The notes beneath the pieces were generated by a model. That model did not search any database. It worked only from the letters and a program-made list of their open reading frames with translations, and was not told the origin of the DNA. The translations under genes were made by a program, and so were the position numbers. 64,000 bases of DNA from Spinactinospora alkalitolerans (GTDB taxonomy: Bacteria > Actinomycetota > Actinomycetes > Streptosporangiales > Streptosporangiaceae), in assembly GCF_013408795.1 (NCBI RefSeq), contig NZ_JACCCC010000001.1, positions 5,952,001-6,016,000 of the forward strand, in the 5' to 3' direction. This document shows, in pieces, positions 1 through 7,111 of this stretch (the first letter of the stretch is position 1; the number at the start of each line of letters is the position of its first letter).

Positions 1-2
1 AG

Positions 3-149
3 GAGATCAGGGCGGGCGCCCACGTCGCCGACATCGTGCACCAGGTCGCCGCCCGGCATGGCGGGCTTCCCGTGGGAGGTACAGACCTGCACACCCTCGT
101 TCACCGTGTCGCGGTGCCTGCGCGTCTGCTGGAGGTCAACCGTGGCTGA
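3..149 (+). CDS. C-terminal end of an unrecognised protein (partial)
   Basis: The reading frame is open from the window edge and closes at TGA 147-149, giving about 48 residues ending PARLLEVNRG. The next gene starts at GTG 142 inside this one, so the two are translationally coupled. The family is not recognised from this fragment. It is the first visible member of a run of four overlapping genes in what appears to be a mobile element, so a phage or plasmid protein is likely. Confidence 0.5.
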   Translation, partial: EIRAGAHVADIVHQVAARHGGLPVGGTDLHTLVHRVAVPARLLEVNRG

Positions 150-327
150 GGCAGCCCAGACGTTCACGCGCGAGCAGATCGCCACCATGACCCGGGACGA
201 GTACGCCCAGCACCGCGACACGATCATGGCGCAGTTGGAGCGGGAGGGCAGGGCCCACGCGGTCTCGGTACGTTCTCGCGCGCGCGAGGAAGGGACTGTG
301 AGACCCGATGGCCGCGCCCCTCGATGA
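142..327 (+). CDS. Small phage-type hypothetical protein
   Basis: This encodes 61 residues from GTG 142, with GGAGG at 131-135 as ribosome-binding site. The core TFTREQIATMTRDEYAQHRD resembles short proteins that sit among structural or packaging genes of actinobacterial prophages; their function is unknown. It overlaps the upstream gene by 8 bases and the downstream HTH gene by 20 bases, so it is part of a tightly packed operon. The longer frame opening at 58 is not preferred because it would sit almost wholly on the upstream gene. The family resemblance is from memory of similar proteins and is only moderately certain. Confidence 0.6.
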   Translation: MAEAAQTFTREQIATMTRDEYAQHRDTIMAQLEREGRAHAVSVRSRAREEGTVRPDGRAPR

Positions 328-760
328 TCAGACGCGCGCTCGCGTGGTCGAGCTCGCCAGGTCCGGGCTGTCCCGTAACGAGGTGGCGCGTCGCGCCGAG
401 GTGTCCACCGCGACCGTGTCCCGCGTCGCCGCGGCCGCGGGCGTCGCGTTTGACCGGTCAAGAACCAAAAACGCGACCAAGGCGAAGGTGGCCGACGCCA
501 AGGCCCGGCGCGCTCAACTGTCGCTGGACCTCCTCGACGACGTCGAGCATGTGCGGTCGGTGCTGCGCGGCACCGACCGGCCGCAAGGACTCATGCACTC
601 CGCGCGCGCAGTGTCGGAGCTGGTGAACTCGCACACTCAGCTCGTCGCCGTTGACGCCAGCGACGACACCGACCTCGACCACTCCAAGTCCATGCTGGGG
701 ATGATCTTCACCGGCATCCAGACATGGCACACCGGACAGCAGGAAGGCGGACAGCAATGA
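308..760 (+). CDS. HTH protein, terminase-small-subunit-like or mobile-element DNA-binding protein
   Basis: The 150-residue protein has a resolvase-type helix-turn-helix at about residues 10-45 (LSRNEVARRAEVSTATVSRV), then the segment FDRSRTKNATKAKVADAKAR that recurs in actinobacterial prophage and element HTH proteins. The C-terminal half is helical without a recognised catalytic motif. It overlaps both neighbours. The likely role is sequence-specific DNA binding on the element, perhaps recognition of packaging or transfer DNA; no partner large terminase is visible, so that role is only a possibility. Confidence 0.6.
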   Translation: MAAPLDDQTRARVVELARSGLSRNEVARRAEVSTATVSRVAAAAGVAFDRSRTKNATKAKVADAKARRAQLSLDLLDDVEHVRSVLRGTDRPQGLMHSARAVSELVNSHTQLVAVDASDDTDLDHSKSMLGMIFTGIQTWHTGQQEGGQQ

Positions 761-1038
761 ACCTCGACGCAGACACCTTGCTCGTGCACCGGCTCGGCGC
801 CGACCTGCTCACGGCGGTAGAGAGCGCTTCGAGCGATCCCGGGGCGGTTGCGGCCGCGGCCGGGCTCGCGCTGTCCGGCGCCGACTCCAGCGACCCGGCC
901 AGGGCACACAAGCGGCAGGTGGCGTTGGTGGGATACCTCGCCCTGGTCGCGGTCGAGGTATTCGCCCGGACGCGCCAGGGCGACGCGGCCGGCTTCGCCG
1001 AGCGGATCACAGCAGAGCTCACCCGACTGGCTTTGTAA
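757..1038 (+). CDS. Unrecognised small alanine-rich protein
   Basis: This encodes 93 residues starting MNLDADTLLVHRLGADLL at ATG 757, which overlaps the upstream TGA in an ATGA arrangement and has GGAAGGCGG just before it. An in-frame ATG at 724 exists but would overlap the HTH gene by 37 bases, so the coupled start is preferred. The protein looks fully helical with no signal peptide or motif. It is the last gene of the left operon. Its stop codon lies in the left arm of a perfect 17-bp palindrome. Confidence 0.6.
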   Translation: MNLDADTLLVHRLGADLLTAVESASSDPGAVAAAAGLALSGADSSDPARAHKRQVALVGYLALVAVEVFARTRQGDAAGFAERITAELTRLAL

Positions 1039-1072
1039 CTTCCGATAACGCCCATTTATCGGAAGTTACAAA
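1032..1072. repeat. Perfect 17-bp inverted repeat with 7-base spacer
   Basis: The left arm at 1032-1048 (TTTGTAACTTCCGATAA) and right arm at 1056-1072 are exact reverse complements around a 7-base centre. The arms are far more AT-rich than the surroundings and the left arm overlaps the stop codon of the last gene. The arrangement fits either a strong 3' hairpin or a tyrosine-recombinase-type core with inverted arms. No T-run follows it. Confidence 0.85.
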
Positions 1073-1094
1073 CCACGCGAAACGGACACGAAAA

Positions 1095-1135
1095 GTGGCC
1101 CCGGCGCTCCCTCCTTTGGAGGGTGCCGGGGCCAC
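1095..1135. terminator. Bidirectional hairpin terminator between convergent genes
   Basis: The outer stem GTGGCCCCGGC/GCCGGGGCCAC encloses CTCCCTCC/GGAGGG around a 3-base loop. It lies between the rightward operon ending at 1038 and the leftward gene ending at 1232, where a bidirectional terminator is expected. There is no T-tract, as is usual for actinobacteria. Confidence 0.7.
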
Positions 1136-1231
1136 AGCCGCGCGGCCAGTGGGAAGGACACGGACGGACCCGACCGCGGGATCGGCACCGCGCGCCGACT
1201 CCCCGGGCGGTATCCGGCGCGCGGTGGTCTC

Positions 1232-1522
1232 TCACGTCTGCGGCTGTTCAGGGCTGGAGTACACCCCGTCGCCGATCTGCTCTAGGCGGTTGCCCATCCA
1301 TCCACGGTCAAGCAACGACCGGCCCGCTCGCGCCGGCGGGTCTTCGAGTTGGCGCACGAACTCCTCGACGTCGGTCTCGGCGACCGTGGGCGCGTGCTCG
1401 GTACGGCGGTCGACGGTCGTGGCGATCCACAGATGATCGGTGCGCCGGATCCGCCACCGGCCTGCGTAGTGCTCGCGCAGGATGGCCAACAGCGGGTCAG
1501 AGCTGGGGGTCGTGGTAGCCAT
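1232..1522 (-). CDS. Unrecognised 96-residue protein downstream of XRE regulator
   Basis: The protein has 96 residues with the segment LREHYAGRWRIRRTDHLWIATT near the N-terminus and an acidic middle. No membrane segment or catalytic motif is visible. It follows the XRE regulator gene on the same strand after 50 bases and is probably co-transcribed with it. Small companions of this kind are often found beside Scr1/XRE-type regulators in actinomycete elements, but I cannot assign a function. Confidence 0.55.
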   Translation of the reverse strand: MATTTPSSDPLLAILREHYAGRWRIRRTDHLWIATTVDRRTEHAPTVAETDVEEFVRQLEDPPARAGRSLLDRGWMGNRLEQIGDGVYSSPEQPQT

Positions 1523-1572
1523 GCCGCGACGCTAAGCCGGTGCGGCGGGGCGAAGGGGTACAGATTGTGCCT

Positions 1573-2811
1573 CTAGGTCAGTAGGCCGACCTTGTCGGCC
1601 AGGGCGGTGGCGCGCTGTCGGCGCTGGCTCTGCCGGGCGTCGAGCTCTTCAAGGAGGATCCGGCGCGCGTACCCGTTGTACTTGATCGTTTCCGGCGCTG
1701 CGTCGTGCGCTGCGTCGAGCACCGCCAGCGCCGCATCCGGTTGGGCGTCGAGGTGGTAGGCGCGCGCCTGTTCGATCTGGTGGCGCGCGCGGCGCGGCCG
1801 CGATGGGATCGCGCTGTCCGGGGCGTGCTCGGCCTGGCGCACGGACTCGCCACCGGCGCGCAGCTCCACGGCCACGGTGACCGCGTGGGCGCCCATGATC
1901 GCGCGCGAGAACGACGTCACCGGGTGGTAGTAGGCCGCGGGTAGGCGCTGCGCTGCGTCGTTGGCGGTGTCCCAGTGCCCCCAGGCGTTGCCGAGTTCCC
2001 CGCGGCGCGCCGCGGTGTAGCCGGCCTCGAACTGCAACGCACCCCAGATCGCCAGCACGTCATCGGGGCCGTCCGGCAGCATCGGCGCCAGCACGCGCAC
2101 CGTCTGGGAGGTCACGACGTCGGCAGCGTCCCAGTCGCCGGCATCCCGGTGCGCCTGGGCCATCAGCCAGGAAGCGACCCCGATCGCGTGGGCGTCGCCG
2201 GAGTCCTGAGCGGCGACCATGCCACGCTCGGCCACCCGCCACAGCAGATCTTGCGCGGGCTGGTAGGCAATGAAGAACTGGGCCAGCGCGTAGACCTCGG
2301 CCAACACCGCCTGGGCGGCGCGGCGCTGTCGCCCGCTGTCGGCCTGGTGCGCGGCCAGCTGCGCATCGGTGATCAGCCCCGGCAGCAGCAGCCCCAGGAC
2401 CTCACGGTGGTTGGGTGCGGAGTGCCGTGCCGCCCACGCCTGGTCAAGACGCGCGCGCAGGTGCGCCACCGGCGGGGCCGGCCGCTGCGTCAGCGCGGGG
2501 AAGGCGTTGACCGCGGCGCGCACGGCGGGCAGCCGCTCATGCCCGGGGCCGGTGAACATGTCCACCGGGATCGACTGCTGCCCGGTCAGCTCAGAGAGGT
2601 TGCGTGCCCGCAGCGCTTCGGCCAGGCGCAGCAGGATGGACAGCTTCGGCATACCCAACCGGCCCGACTCCACCGCCTTGACCCATGACGCGGACTTGCC
2701 GGTCAGACCGGCGAGAACCTCACGGGTCATGCCGCGCCGGGTCCGCAGCAGCTTCAGCCGCTGCCCAAAGGACAGCGACACCTCGAACGGGTCCGGAGTA
2801 CCATCGGTCAT
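1573..2811 (-). CDS. XRE-family transcriptional regulator with TPR-like C-terminal region
   Basis: The 412-residue protein has an N-terminal XRE helix-turn-helix at about residues 13-70 (LKLLRTRRGMTREVLAGLTG, then SWVKAVESGRLGMPKLSIL) and a long alanine-rich helical remainder typical of TPR-like sensor domains of actinobacterial regulators. GGAAGGGCAG precedes the ATG. Known members of this architecture control mobile elements, development or secondary metabolism; the signal is usually unknown. A second protein of the same architecture sits in the tRNA-Gly element at 21616. It probably regulates its element. Confidence 0.8.
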   Translation of the reverse strand: MTDGTPDPFEVSLSFGQRLKLLRTRRGMTREVLAGLTGKSASWVKAVESGRLGMPKLSILLRLAEALRARNLSELTGQQSIPVDMFTGPGHERLPAVRAAVNAFPALTQRPAPPVAHLRARLDQAWAARHSAPNHREVLGLLLPGLITDAQLAAHQADSGRQRRAAQAVLAEVYALAQFFIAYQPAQDLLWRVAERGMVAAQDSGDAHAIGVASWLMAQAHRDAGDWDAADVVTSQTVRVLAPMLPDGPDDVLAIWGALQFEAGYTAARRGELGNAWGHWDTANDAAQRLPAAYYHPVTSFSRAIMGAHAVTVAVELRAGGESVRQAEHAPDSAIPSRPRRARHQIEQARAYHLDAQPDAALAVLDAAHDAAPETIKYNGYARRILLEELDARQSQRRQRATALADKVGLLT

Positions 2812-2903
2812 GGCTCTGCCCTTCCTGATCAGGTCGCACTCATCAGGCTACGGGTAGAGCCGTTTTCACGTCAGGGGTTGGCGCCACCTGGCAACACGAC
2901 AGC

Positions 2904-2932
2904 GGCCCCACCGGTTCCCGCCCGGTGGGGCC
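2904..2932. terminator. Hairpin terminator at the end of the DUF2637 operon
   Basis: GGCCCCACCGG (2904-2914) pairs with CCGGTGGGGCC (2922-2932) over a 7-base loop. It lies about 100 bases past the stop of the leftward DUF2637 gene and upstream of the XRE gene, so it probably ends the membrane-protein operon. Confidence 0.65.
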
Positions 2933-3030
2933 ATTTGGCGTGCTGGCCGGTTCGGCTGCTACCCGCTGCCACCCCAGGTCAGGCACCGATACGGGTGATA
3001 GCGGGGCTGCTACCGGTAGCGGCGCGGGCG

Positions 3031-3882
3031 CTACCGATTCGCCCCGACGAGCGGCAGCTCGGCCGCGCTACCGTCGACCTCGGCGGGGTCGGGGCGCTGG
3101 TTCTGCCGGTGCTCGCGCAGCACCGTGCGGCCCCAGGACTGCGAGCGCTGGCATTCGGCGCCGATCTCGCTGCCGGTGATCTCGCGCCCGGCGCTGTCGG
3201 CAGCAGCGATCAGCTCGGCCGCGCGCGCTGCCGCCTCCTCGGCCGACAGCCGCGCCGGTTCCTGGCGCCTGCTCTGCCGCCGCTGCCGCCTGCGCGCCGC
3301 GGCAGGATCAGCGGCAGCAGCCACGGGGATCACGCGCTCGGTCGCCTCGTCGAGGCCGACCGTCAGCGCGGTAGCGGGCGCCGGTTCCGGGGCCGGTTCT
3401 GCCGCCTGCTCCACAGCGGCAGCGGTGACGGTGCTCTCCGGCTCTGCCGGTTCGACTACCGCTGGTCCTGCCGCCGCGCGGCCGTCGTCCTGCCGCTGCT
3501 CGCTGCCGCCCGCAATGGCGATGCTGGCCACCAGGACCAGGCCGTCAACGGATAGCGGCAGCAGGTAGGCCACCAACGGGTCTTCGCCGTAGGAGATCAG
3601 CAGGTCCCGCATGTGGCCGTAGGACACCACCGCGGCGACCCCGGCCACAATCGCGGTACCGACCCACCGCAGCGCCACAATCCAACGGCTACCGCGCTGC
3701 CGCGACCGGGTGACCATCTCGGCCACCAGCAGCAGCGCCACTGGCGCCCACGCTGCCGCAGCAACCCGGCCCGCATCCATCGGCCCGGGGCCGTTAGTCG
3801 CGTGCAGCACGTTGGCGCCGATGCTGACGGCAGCACCCGCGACGAACGCCACCCAGGGAACGGTCTTGCTGTCGCTGCTCAT
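3031..3882 (-). CDS. DUF2637-type membrane protein of a mobile element
   Basis: The 283-residue protein has four hydrophobic segments in the N-terminal 130 residues (starting VAFVAGAAVSIGANVLHAT, APVALLLVAEMVT, TAIVAGVAAVVSYG, LPLSVDGLVLVASIAIA). An Ala/Pro/Glu-rich linker and a basic C-terminal region with a possible winged-helix segment (GREITGSEIGAECQRSQSW) follow. This matches DUF2637 proteins, common on actinomycete plasmids and integrative elements beside spread (Spd) functions. It is the last gene of a four-gene leftward operon with 4-base overlaps. The likely role is in intermycelial plasmid spread or transfer at the membrane; this is inferred from context. Confidence 0.75.
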   Translation of the reverse strand: MSSDSKTVPWVAFVAGAAVSIGANVLHATNGPGPMDAGRVAAAAWAPVALLLVAEMVTRSRQRGSRWIVALRWVGTAIVAGVAAVVSYGHMRDLLISYGEDPLVAYLLPLSVDGLVLVASIAIAGGSEQRQDDGRAAAGPAVVEPAEPESTVTAAAVEQAAEPAPEPAPATALTVGLDEATERVIPVAAAADPAAARRRQRRQSRRQEPARLSAEEAAARAAELIAAADSAGREITGSEIGAECQRSQSWGRTVLREHRQNQRPDPAEVDGSAAELPLVGANR

Positions 3883-4064
3883 CGGCGCTCACCCCCGGCC
3901 AGCAGCAGCGGCAGCGACGCCAGGTCGGCCAGTCCGTCGAGCGCCAGGGCGACGACGGCCAGCGGCAGCGCCACCAGCCGCAGCACAGCCACGGCCAGTG
4001 CCAGCAGCACCAGGCCCAGCACCACCAGGACACCGGAAGCGTGGATCATCTGCATCGTGGTCAC
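3879..4064 (-). CDS. Small membrane protein
   Basis: The 61 residues are almost entirely hydrophobic, with two predicted membrane segments (VLVVLGLVLLALAVAVLRLV and LPLAVVALALDGLADLASLPL). Start and stop overlap the neighbouring genes by four bases on each side, so translation is coupled. Small Spd-like membrane proteins in this position are common in actinomycete plasmid transfer operons; no specific family is recognised. Confidence 0.65.
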   Translation of the reverse strand: MTTMQMIHASGVLVVLGLVLLALAVAVLRLVALPLAVVALALDGLADLASLPLLLAGGERR

Positions 4065-4267
4065 TGGCCGGCCTCCTTCGCGTCGAGCAGCTCGACGGCG
4101 CGCGCCGCGACGTTGCCGCCCAGCACGGACCGCACCGCGTGCACGCGGCCCGCGTGGTCGAGGTCCGCACGGAACAGCAAGACGACCGTGTCCGCGTCGC
4201 CCGGCCTGGTGACCTTCACGAAGGGGATGTGCGCCGGGAACGGCGCCTCGAAGATGCGCACGTTCAC
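4061..4267 (-). CDS. Unrecognised 68-residue protein in the element operon
   Basis: The start is GTG at 4267, overlapping the TGA of the upstream gene in a GTGA arrangement; the stop overlaps the next ATG. The protein (VNVRIFEAPFPAHIPFVKV to LLDAKEAGQ) has no recognised motif. A much longer open frame covers this and runs up to 4681, but it lies antisense-style over the upstream gene in another frame and is rejected. The function is unknown; the gene is translationally coupled in the DUF2637 operon. Confidence 0.6.
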   Translation of the reverse strand: MNVRIFEAPFPAHIPFVKVTRPGDADTVVLLFRADLDHAGRVHAVRSVLGGNVAARAVELLDAKEAGQ

Positions 4268-4875
4268 CGGGCCACCCCGCACCACACGCGCACGGCCACG
4301 CCGCGCACCGTGAACGAAGTCTCGACCGTGGCCCCGGTGTGCTCGACGGGGGATCCGTACCGGGCCGAGAACAGCGCCAGCAGCGGCTCCGAACCCGGCT
4401 CCAGCTCGGCGGTGATGCCGTCGCCGGTCGTCTCCCAGAACGGCGCCGTACCGTCGAGCGGCACCCCGACGCACACGCGAAGCTGCCAGATGAACGCCAG
4501 CAGTTCGGCCATGGCCACCGCCGCCGCGGGAACGGCCGGGGCGGCCGGCTCCGGCTCGACCTCGGCCGGGTCGGCCTTCACCCACACGCACACGGGGATG
4601 CCTTCCACGGTGAACCGCGCCTGCGGGAACTTGCCGCGAAGGTGCTGCCAGTCCACCGGCACGCCGAAGGCGTCGGCCCATGCCTGGAGGCCGGCGCGGT
4701 CGTTGGTGGGCAGGTGTCCGTCGAGCGGCATGCCGTCGGTGTGGGTGATGCTCCAGTCGCAGCCCGGCAGGTCGAGGGCGAGCAGGTGCAGCAGCACCGC
4801 GGCCGCGCGGCCCTGGTGGGCGCGGTCGTCGTCGGTGACCTCTGCGAGGTTGGGGAGCTGACTAAGGTTGAGCAT
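4264..4875 (-). CDS. Unrecognised 203-residue protein, first gene of the DUF2637 operon
   Basis: This is the first gene of the leftward operon, with GGAAGG nine bases before the ATG. The protein appears to contain two similar halves: each has a segment resembling F-T-V-x-G-I/V-x-V-x-V-W (FTVEGIPVCVWVKAD and FTVRGVAVRVWCGVAR) preceded by a helical region, which suggests internal duplication of a small alpha/beta unit. No known family is recognised. It is transcribed away from the region with three GTAGCTAC operators and probably controlled by them. Confidence 0.6.
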   Translation of the reverse strand: MLNLSQLPNLAEVTDDDRAHQGRAAAVLLHLLALDLPGCDWSITHTDGMPLDGHLPTNDRAGLQAWADAFGVPVDWQHLRGKFPQARFTVEGIPVCVWVKADPAEVEPEPAAPAVPAAAVAMAELLAFIWQLRVCVGVPLDGTAPFWETTGDGITAELEPGSEPLLALFSARYGSPVEHTGATVETSFTVRGVAVRVWCGVAR

Positions 4876-4910
4876 GGGTCCTGCCCTTCCTGGTTAAGGG
4901 TTGGGATCAA

Positions 4911-4946
4911 GGCCCCGGCCGGTGCTGGAATCACCGGTTCGGGGCC
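4911..4946 (-). promoter_or_regulatory. Leader hairpin upstream of the DUF2637 operon
   Basis: GGCCCCG-G-CCGGTG pairs with CACCGG-TT-CGGGGCC over a 7-base loop, 36 bases upstream of the operon start at 4875. It lies between the putative operators and the first gene, so it could act as an attenuator or roadblock. This is position-based inference. Confidence 0.4.
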
Positions 4947-4980
4947 GCTTCGTTGTCCGGACTAAGGCCCGTAAAACTGC

Positions 4981-5045
4981 GTAGCTACACGGTAGGCAGA
5001 AACCTTGTAGCTACGCAATAGATGTGCCACGATTCCTGTAGCTAC
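4981..5045. promoter_or_regulatory. Three GTAGCTAC operators in a divergent promoter
   Basis: Identical 8-bp palindromes GTAGCTAC occur at 4981-4988, 5007-5014 and 5038-5045. The first two are inverted copies of a wider motif (CTGCGTAGCTACA and TTGTAGCTACGCA). They lie between the leftward operon and the rightward small DNA-binding gene starting at 5062, and the last copy is just upstream of its ribosome-binding site. This is a classical layout for autoregulation by a ribbon-helix-helix or similar repressor. Confidence 0.65.
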
Positions 5046-5061
5046 AAGCAAGGGAGTGCGG

Positions 5062-5301
5062 ATGAACGAGCCGAAGCACACGACCACCCGGCCAATCCGG
5101 GTGCCGGTCGTGCTCTGGGAGGCATACGGGCGCGTCTGCAAACGACTCGCCACCGACCGAACGAACGATCTCCTCGACCGGATGCGAGAACGCATCCGGG
5201 AGTATGGCGACGAGACGGACCGCGCAGACCTGGCACAGGCAGAGCAGGAACTCGCCGAGCGGCGCGCGCGGAAGGGCGGCCGGCCACGCAAGCGGGAGTG
5301 A
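5062..5301 (+). CDS. Small basic DNA-binding protein, ribbon-helix-helix-like
   Basis: The 79-residue protein begins MNEPKHTTTRPIRVPVVLW; the short beta-like RPIRVPVVLWEAY followed by helices (GRVCKRLATDRTNDLLDRMR) resembles CopG/Arc-type ribbon-helix-helix proteins, and the C-terminus is strongly basic (RRARKGGRPRKRE). ATG 5062 has AGGGAG five bases upstream; a GTG at 5056 is less likely. It faces the DUF2637 operon across the three GTAGCTAC palindromes, so it is the best candidate to bind them and to repress itself and the transfer-like operon. The family assignment is by fold pattern only. Confidence 0.6.
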   Translation: MNEPKHTTTRPIRVPVVLWEAYGRVCKRLATDRTNDLLDRMRERIREYGDETDRADLAQAEQELAERRARKGGRPRKRE

Positions 5302-5452
5302 GGCACGGGAGCCCCGGGGGAGCCCGCACGGACCGGAACCGTCCGGAGAGAAGCGGGGGAAGCGGCACCGTCTGCCATGCAGGAAGGCCGCTTATCAGCG
5401 AAAACACCGACGATCGTCACGACTCGCCACCGCCCGGCATGTCTTCACGGGC

Positions 5453-5498
5453 ACTTTTAATCCGCGGGTTCAGGGTTCGATCCCCTGGGGGCCCACCA
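5453..5498 (+). other. Attachment site: displaced 3' half of tRNA-Lys(TTT)
   Basis: The sequence runs from the anticodon loop ACTTTTAAT through the T arm (CAGGG-TTCGATC-CCCTG) to the acceptor end GGGGCCCACCA. This agrees with the 3' half of actinobacterial tRNA-Lys(UUU). No D arm or 5' acceptor strand precedes it: the 5' side of the anticodon stem that should read GCGGACTT reads GGGCACTT. It therefore marks one attachment site of the left element; the intact tRNA should lie beyond the left edge. Confidence 0.8.
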
Positions 5499-5505
5499 CA
5501 GACGG

Positions 5506-5539
5506 CGAGGGCGTTCACCGGCCACGGTGAACGCCCTCG
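5506..5539. terminator. tRNA-Lys terminator hairpin
   Basis: CGAGGGCGTTCACCG (5506-5520) and CGGTGAACGCCCTCG (5525-5539) form a perfect 15-bp stem with a 4-base loop, seven bases after the tRNA 3' end. It is presumably the native terminator of the original tRNA-Lys locus. Confidence 0.75.
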
Positions 5540-5668
5540 ATCGTTCGGCGGCGGTGGTCGACGGCGATCGTCCCCGCGTCGGGCCGGGACGGAGGAGGGG
5601 CCGGAGCCGCCCGGTGACGTAGGGCAGGGGCCGCGCACGCGTGGTGGCAGTCGCGGGTCCGGGCGAGC

Positions 5669-6143
5669 ATGGCGCCCGCCATGCAGGCGCTCGCCTCACT
5701 GGCTCCGCCGAACGGCTACTCGCCGGACTTCCTGACCCCGTGGTGCGCGGGCGAGGGCATCGAGCTGAGGCTCGGCGAACTCGTGGCGACGCCGCACGCG
5801 CGGCCGCCGGGGCATACGCGCGCGCTGGTGCTGGAGGCCGCCGTCGAGGGCGACACGACGGGCGACCTGGCCCGGCGGCTGGACATCTCGGTGGCGACGG
5901 TGAGCGAGCACGTCGCCGTGCTGCGCGACACCGGTCTCGTCAGCCAGCCGACGGCACCGCAACCGGGTGCGCCGCGTCGCCGCGGAGCGGGGCAGGGGCC
6001 TGCTGGGCGACCTGGCGGACGACTTCGCGCACATCGTCGGCGACCACCGGCGCCGCTGCGAGACGCGCGGCCTCCCGGCTCTCCGGCCCGCGCCCCCGCC
6101 CCAGGCGGTGCGATTCGTGCGCCCCACGCGGCGCACCCGGTAG
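5669..6143 (+). pseudogene. Decayed ArsR-family (DUF5937-like) regulator
   Basis: One frame gives MQALASLAPPNGYSPDFLTP, which resembles the N-terminal region of DUF5937-type ArsR regulators. It then jumps, without the usual central segment, into a winged-helix motif (GDLARRLDISVATVSEHVAV, then LRDTGLVS). After about 5965 the frame is lost; a different frame continues with LLGDLADDFAHIVGDHRRR and ends at TAG 6141-6143. The remnant therefore shows an internal deletion plus a frameshift. It lies directly outside the tRNA-Lys attachment site. Confidence 0.6.
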
Positions 6144-6228
6144 CGGTTGACCTGCGGGGTAATCGACGCGGTCGGGCGGTCGGCGCGACCCTGGGCGGAG
6201 ACCCGACAGCGAGGAGAACGGGGCGCCC

Positions 6229-7056
6229 ATGACCGCAACGACGGCCGGCGGCTTCGACGCCGACACCCGCGCCGCCCGGGCCGGCGACAACGAGTACACC
6301 GCGACGGTCACCGACCGCTGGAACGCGCTCGGCGGGACCGCGAACGGCGGCTACCTGCTCGCCCTGTGCCTGCAGGCCCTCCGCCGCGACATGCCGCTGC
6401 CCGACCCGCTGGCCGTCTCGGCGTTCTTCCTGCGCCCCGGCGTCCCCGGCCCGGCGCGGGTGCGCACCGAGGTCGCCCGCGCGGGGCGCCGCTTCGCCAC
6501 GGGCGAGGCCCGGCTGCACCAGGGCGGCAAGGAGGCCGTGCGGATCTGCGCCACCTTCACCGACCTCGCCCGGGCCGCGGGCCGCACACTGGTCCGCAAC
6601 GCGGCGCCGCTCCTGCCGCCGCCGGACGCCTGCACCGACCTCCTGGGCGGTGCGGGCATGCCGGGCGTGACGATCGCCGAGCGCGTGGAGTACCGCTTCG
6701 CGCGGGTCCCCGGCTGGTGGCGGGGAGAGCCGGGCGGCGAGCTCACCGCGGAGTTCTGGATGAGGTTCAAGGACGGCCGCGACGCCGACCTCCCGGCGCT
6801 CGCGCTGCTGGTGGACGCGGCCGCCCCGGTCGTGCTCGACATCGGCGAGACCGGCTCCTCGACCCTCCAGCTCACCGTTCACCTGCGGGCCCGCCCCGCT
6901 CCCGGATGGCTCGCCTGCCGCGTCACCACCCGCCACATCATCGACGGCCACCACGAGGAGGACTTCGAGATCTGGGACTCCGGCGGCGCGCTCGTCGCCC
7001 AGGCGAGGCAGCTCGCCGCCCTCAACGGAGACGGCACGCGCCACCGCACCCCCTGA
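6229..7056 (+). CDS. Thioesterase-like (hotdog) acyl-CoA thioesterase family protein
   Basis: The 275-residue protein looks like a double-hotdog acyl-CoA thioesterase of the TesB-like family. The first half holds WNALGGTANGGYLLALCLQAL and a strand set ending ATFTDL. The second half holds ELTAEFWMRFKDGRDADLPALALLVDA and LQLTVHLRARPAPGWLACRV. These match the paired hotdog pattern with a conserved Asn-Gly-Gly near the start. The length is normal for actinobacterial members (260-280). GGAGAACGGGGCGCCC precedes the ATG. It is followed by transporter remnants and stands alone as a transcription unit. The substrate is unknown. Confidence 0.75.
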   Translation: MTATTAGGFDADTRAARAGDNEYTATVTDRWNALGGTANGGYLLALCLQALRRDMPLPDPLAVSAFFLRPGVPGPARVRTEVARAGRRFATGEARLHQGGKEAVRICATFTDLARAAGRTLVRNAAPLLPPPDACTDLLGGAGMPGVTIAERVEYRFARVPGWWRGEPGGELTAEFWMRFKDGRDADLPALALLVDAAAPVVLDIGETGSSTLQLTVHLRARPAPGWLACRVTTRHIIDGHHEEDFEIWDSGGALVAQARQLAALNGDGTRHRTP

Positions 7057-7111
7057 CCCGTCGCCCGCTCGCCGATCTCGAATCAGCGAGGGCCGTCAGC
7101 GGCGGCCGCGT

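Larger units (their letters stand above)
1..5498. mobile_element. Right part of an integrated element ending in a tRNA-Lys attachment site
   Basis: Seen: the segment carries small overlapping phage-like genes, an XRE regulator, a DUF2637-type membrane protein operon and a divergent ribbon-helix-helix-like regulator, and it stops at a 3' half tRNA-Lys (5453-5498) that has no 5' half beside it. Known: elements that integrate into the 3' end of a tRNA gene leave an intact tRNA at one end and a 3' copy at the other. Inferred: the intact tRNA-Lys and the integrase lie to the left, outside the window. No replication, relaxase or FtsK-like gene is visible here, so AICE, prophage or phage-satellite cannot be told apart. 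Confidence 0.7.

Noticed and set aside
4268-4681. Long form of the small gene at 4061-4267
   Set aside because: It overlaps the larger operon gene in another frame; the GTGA overlap at 4267 marks the true start.
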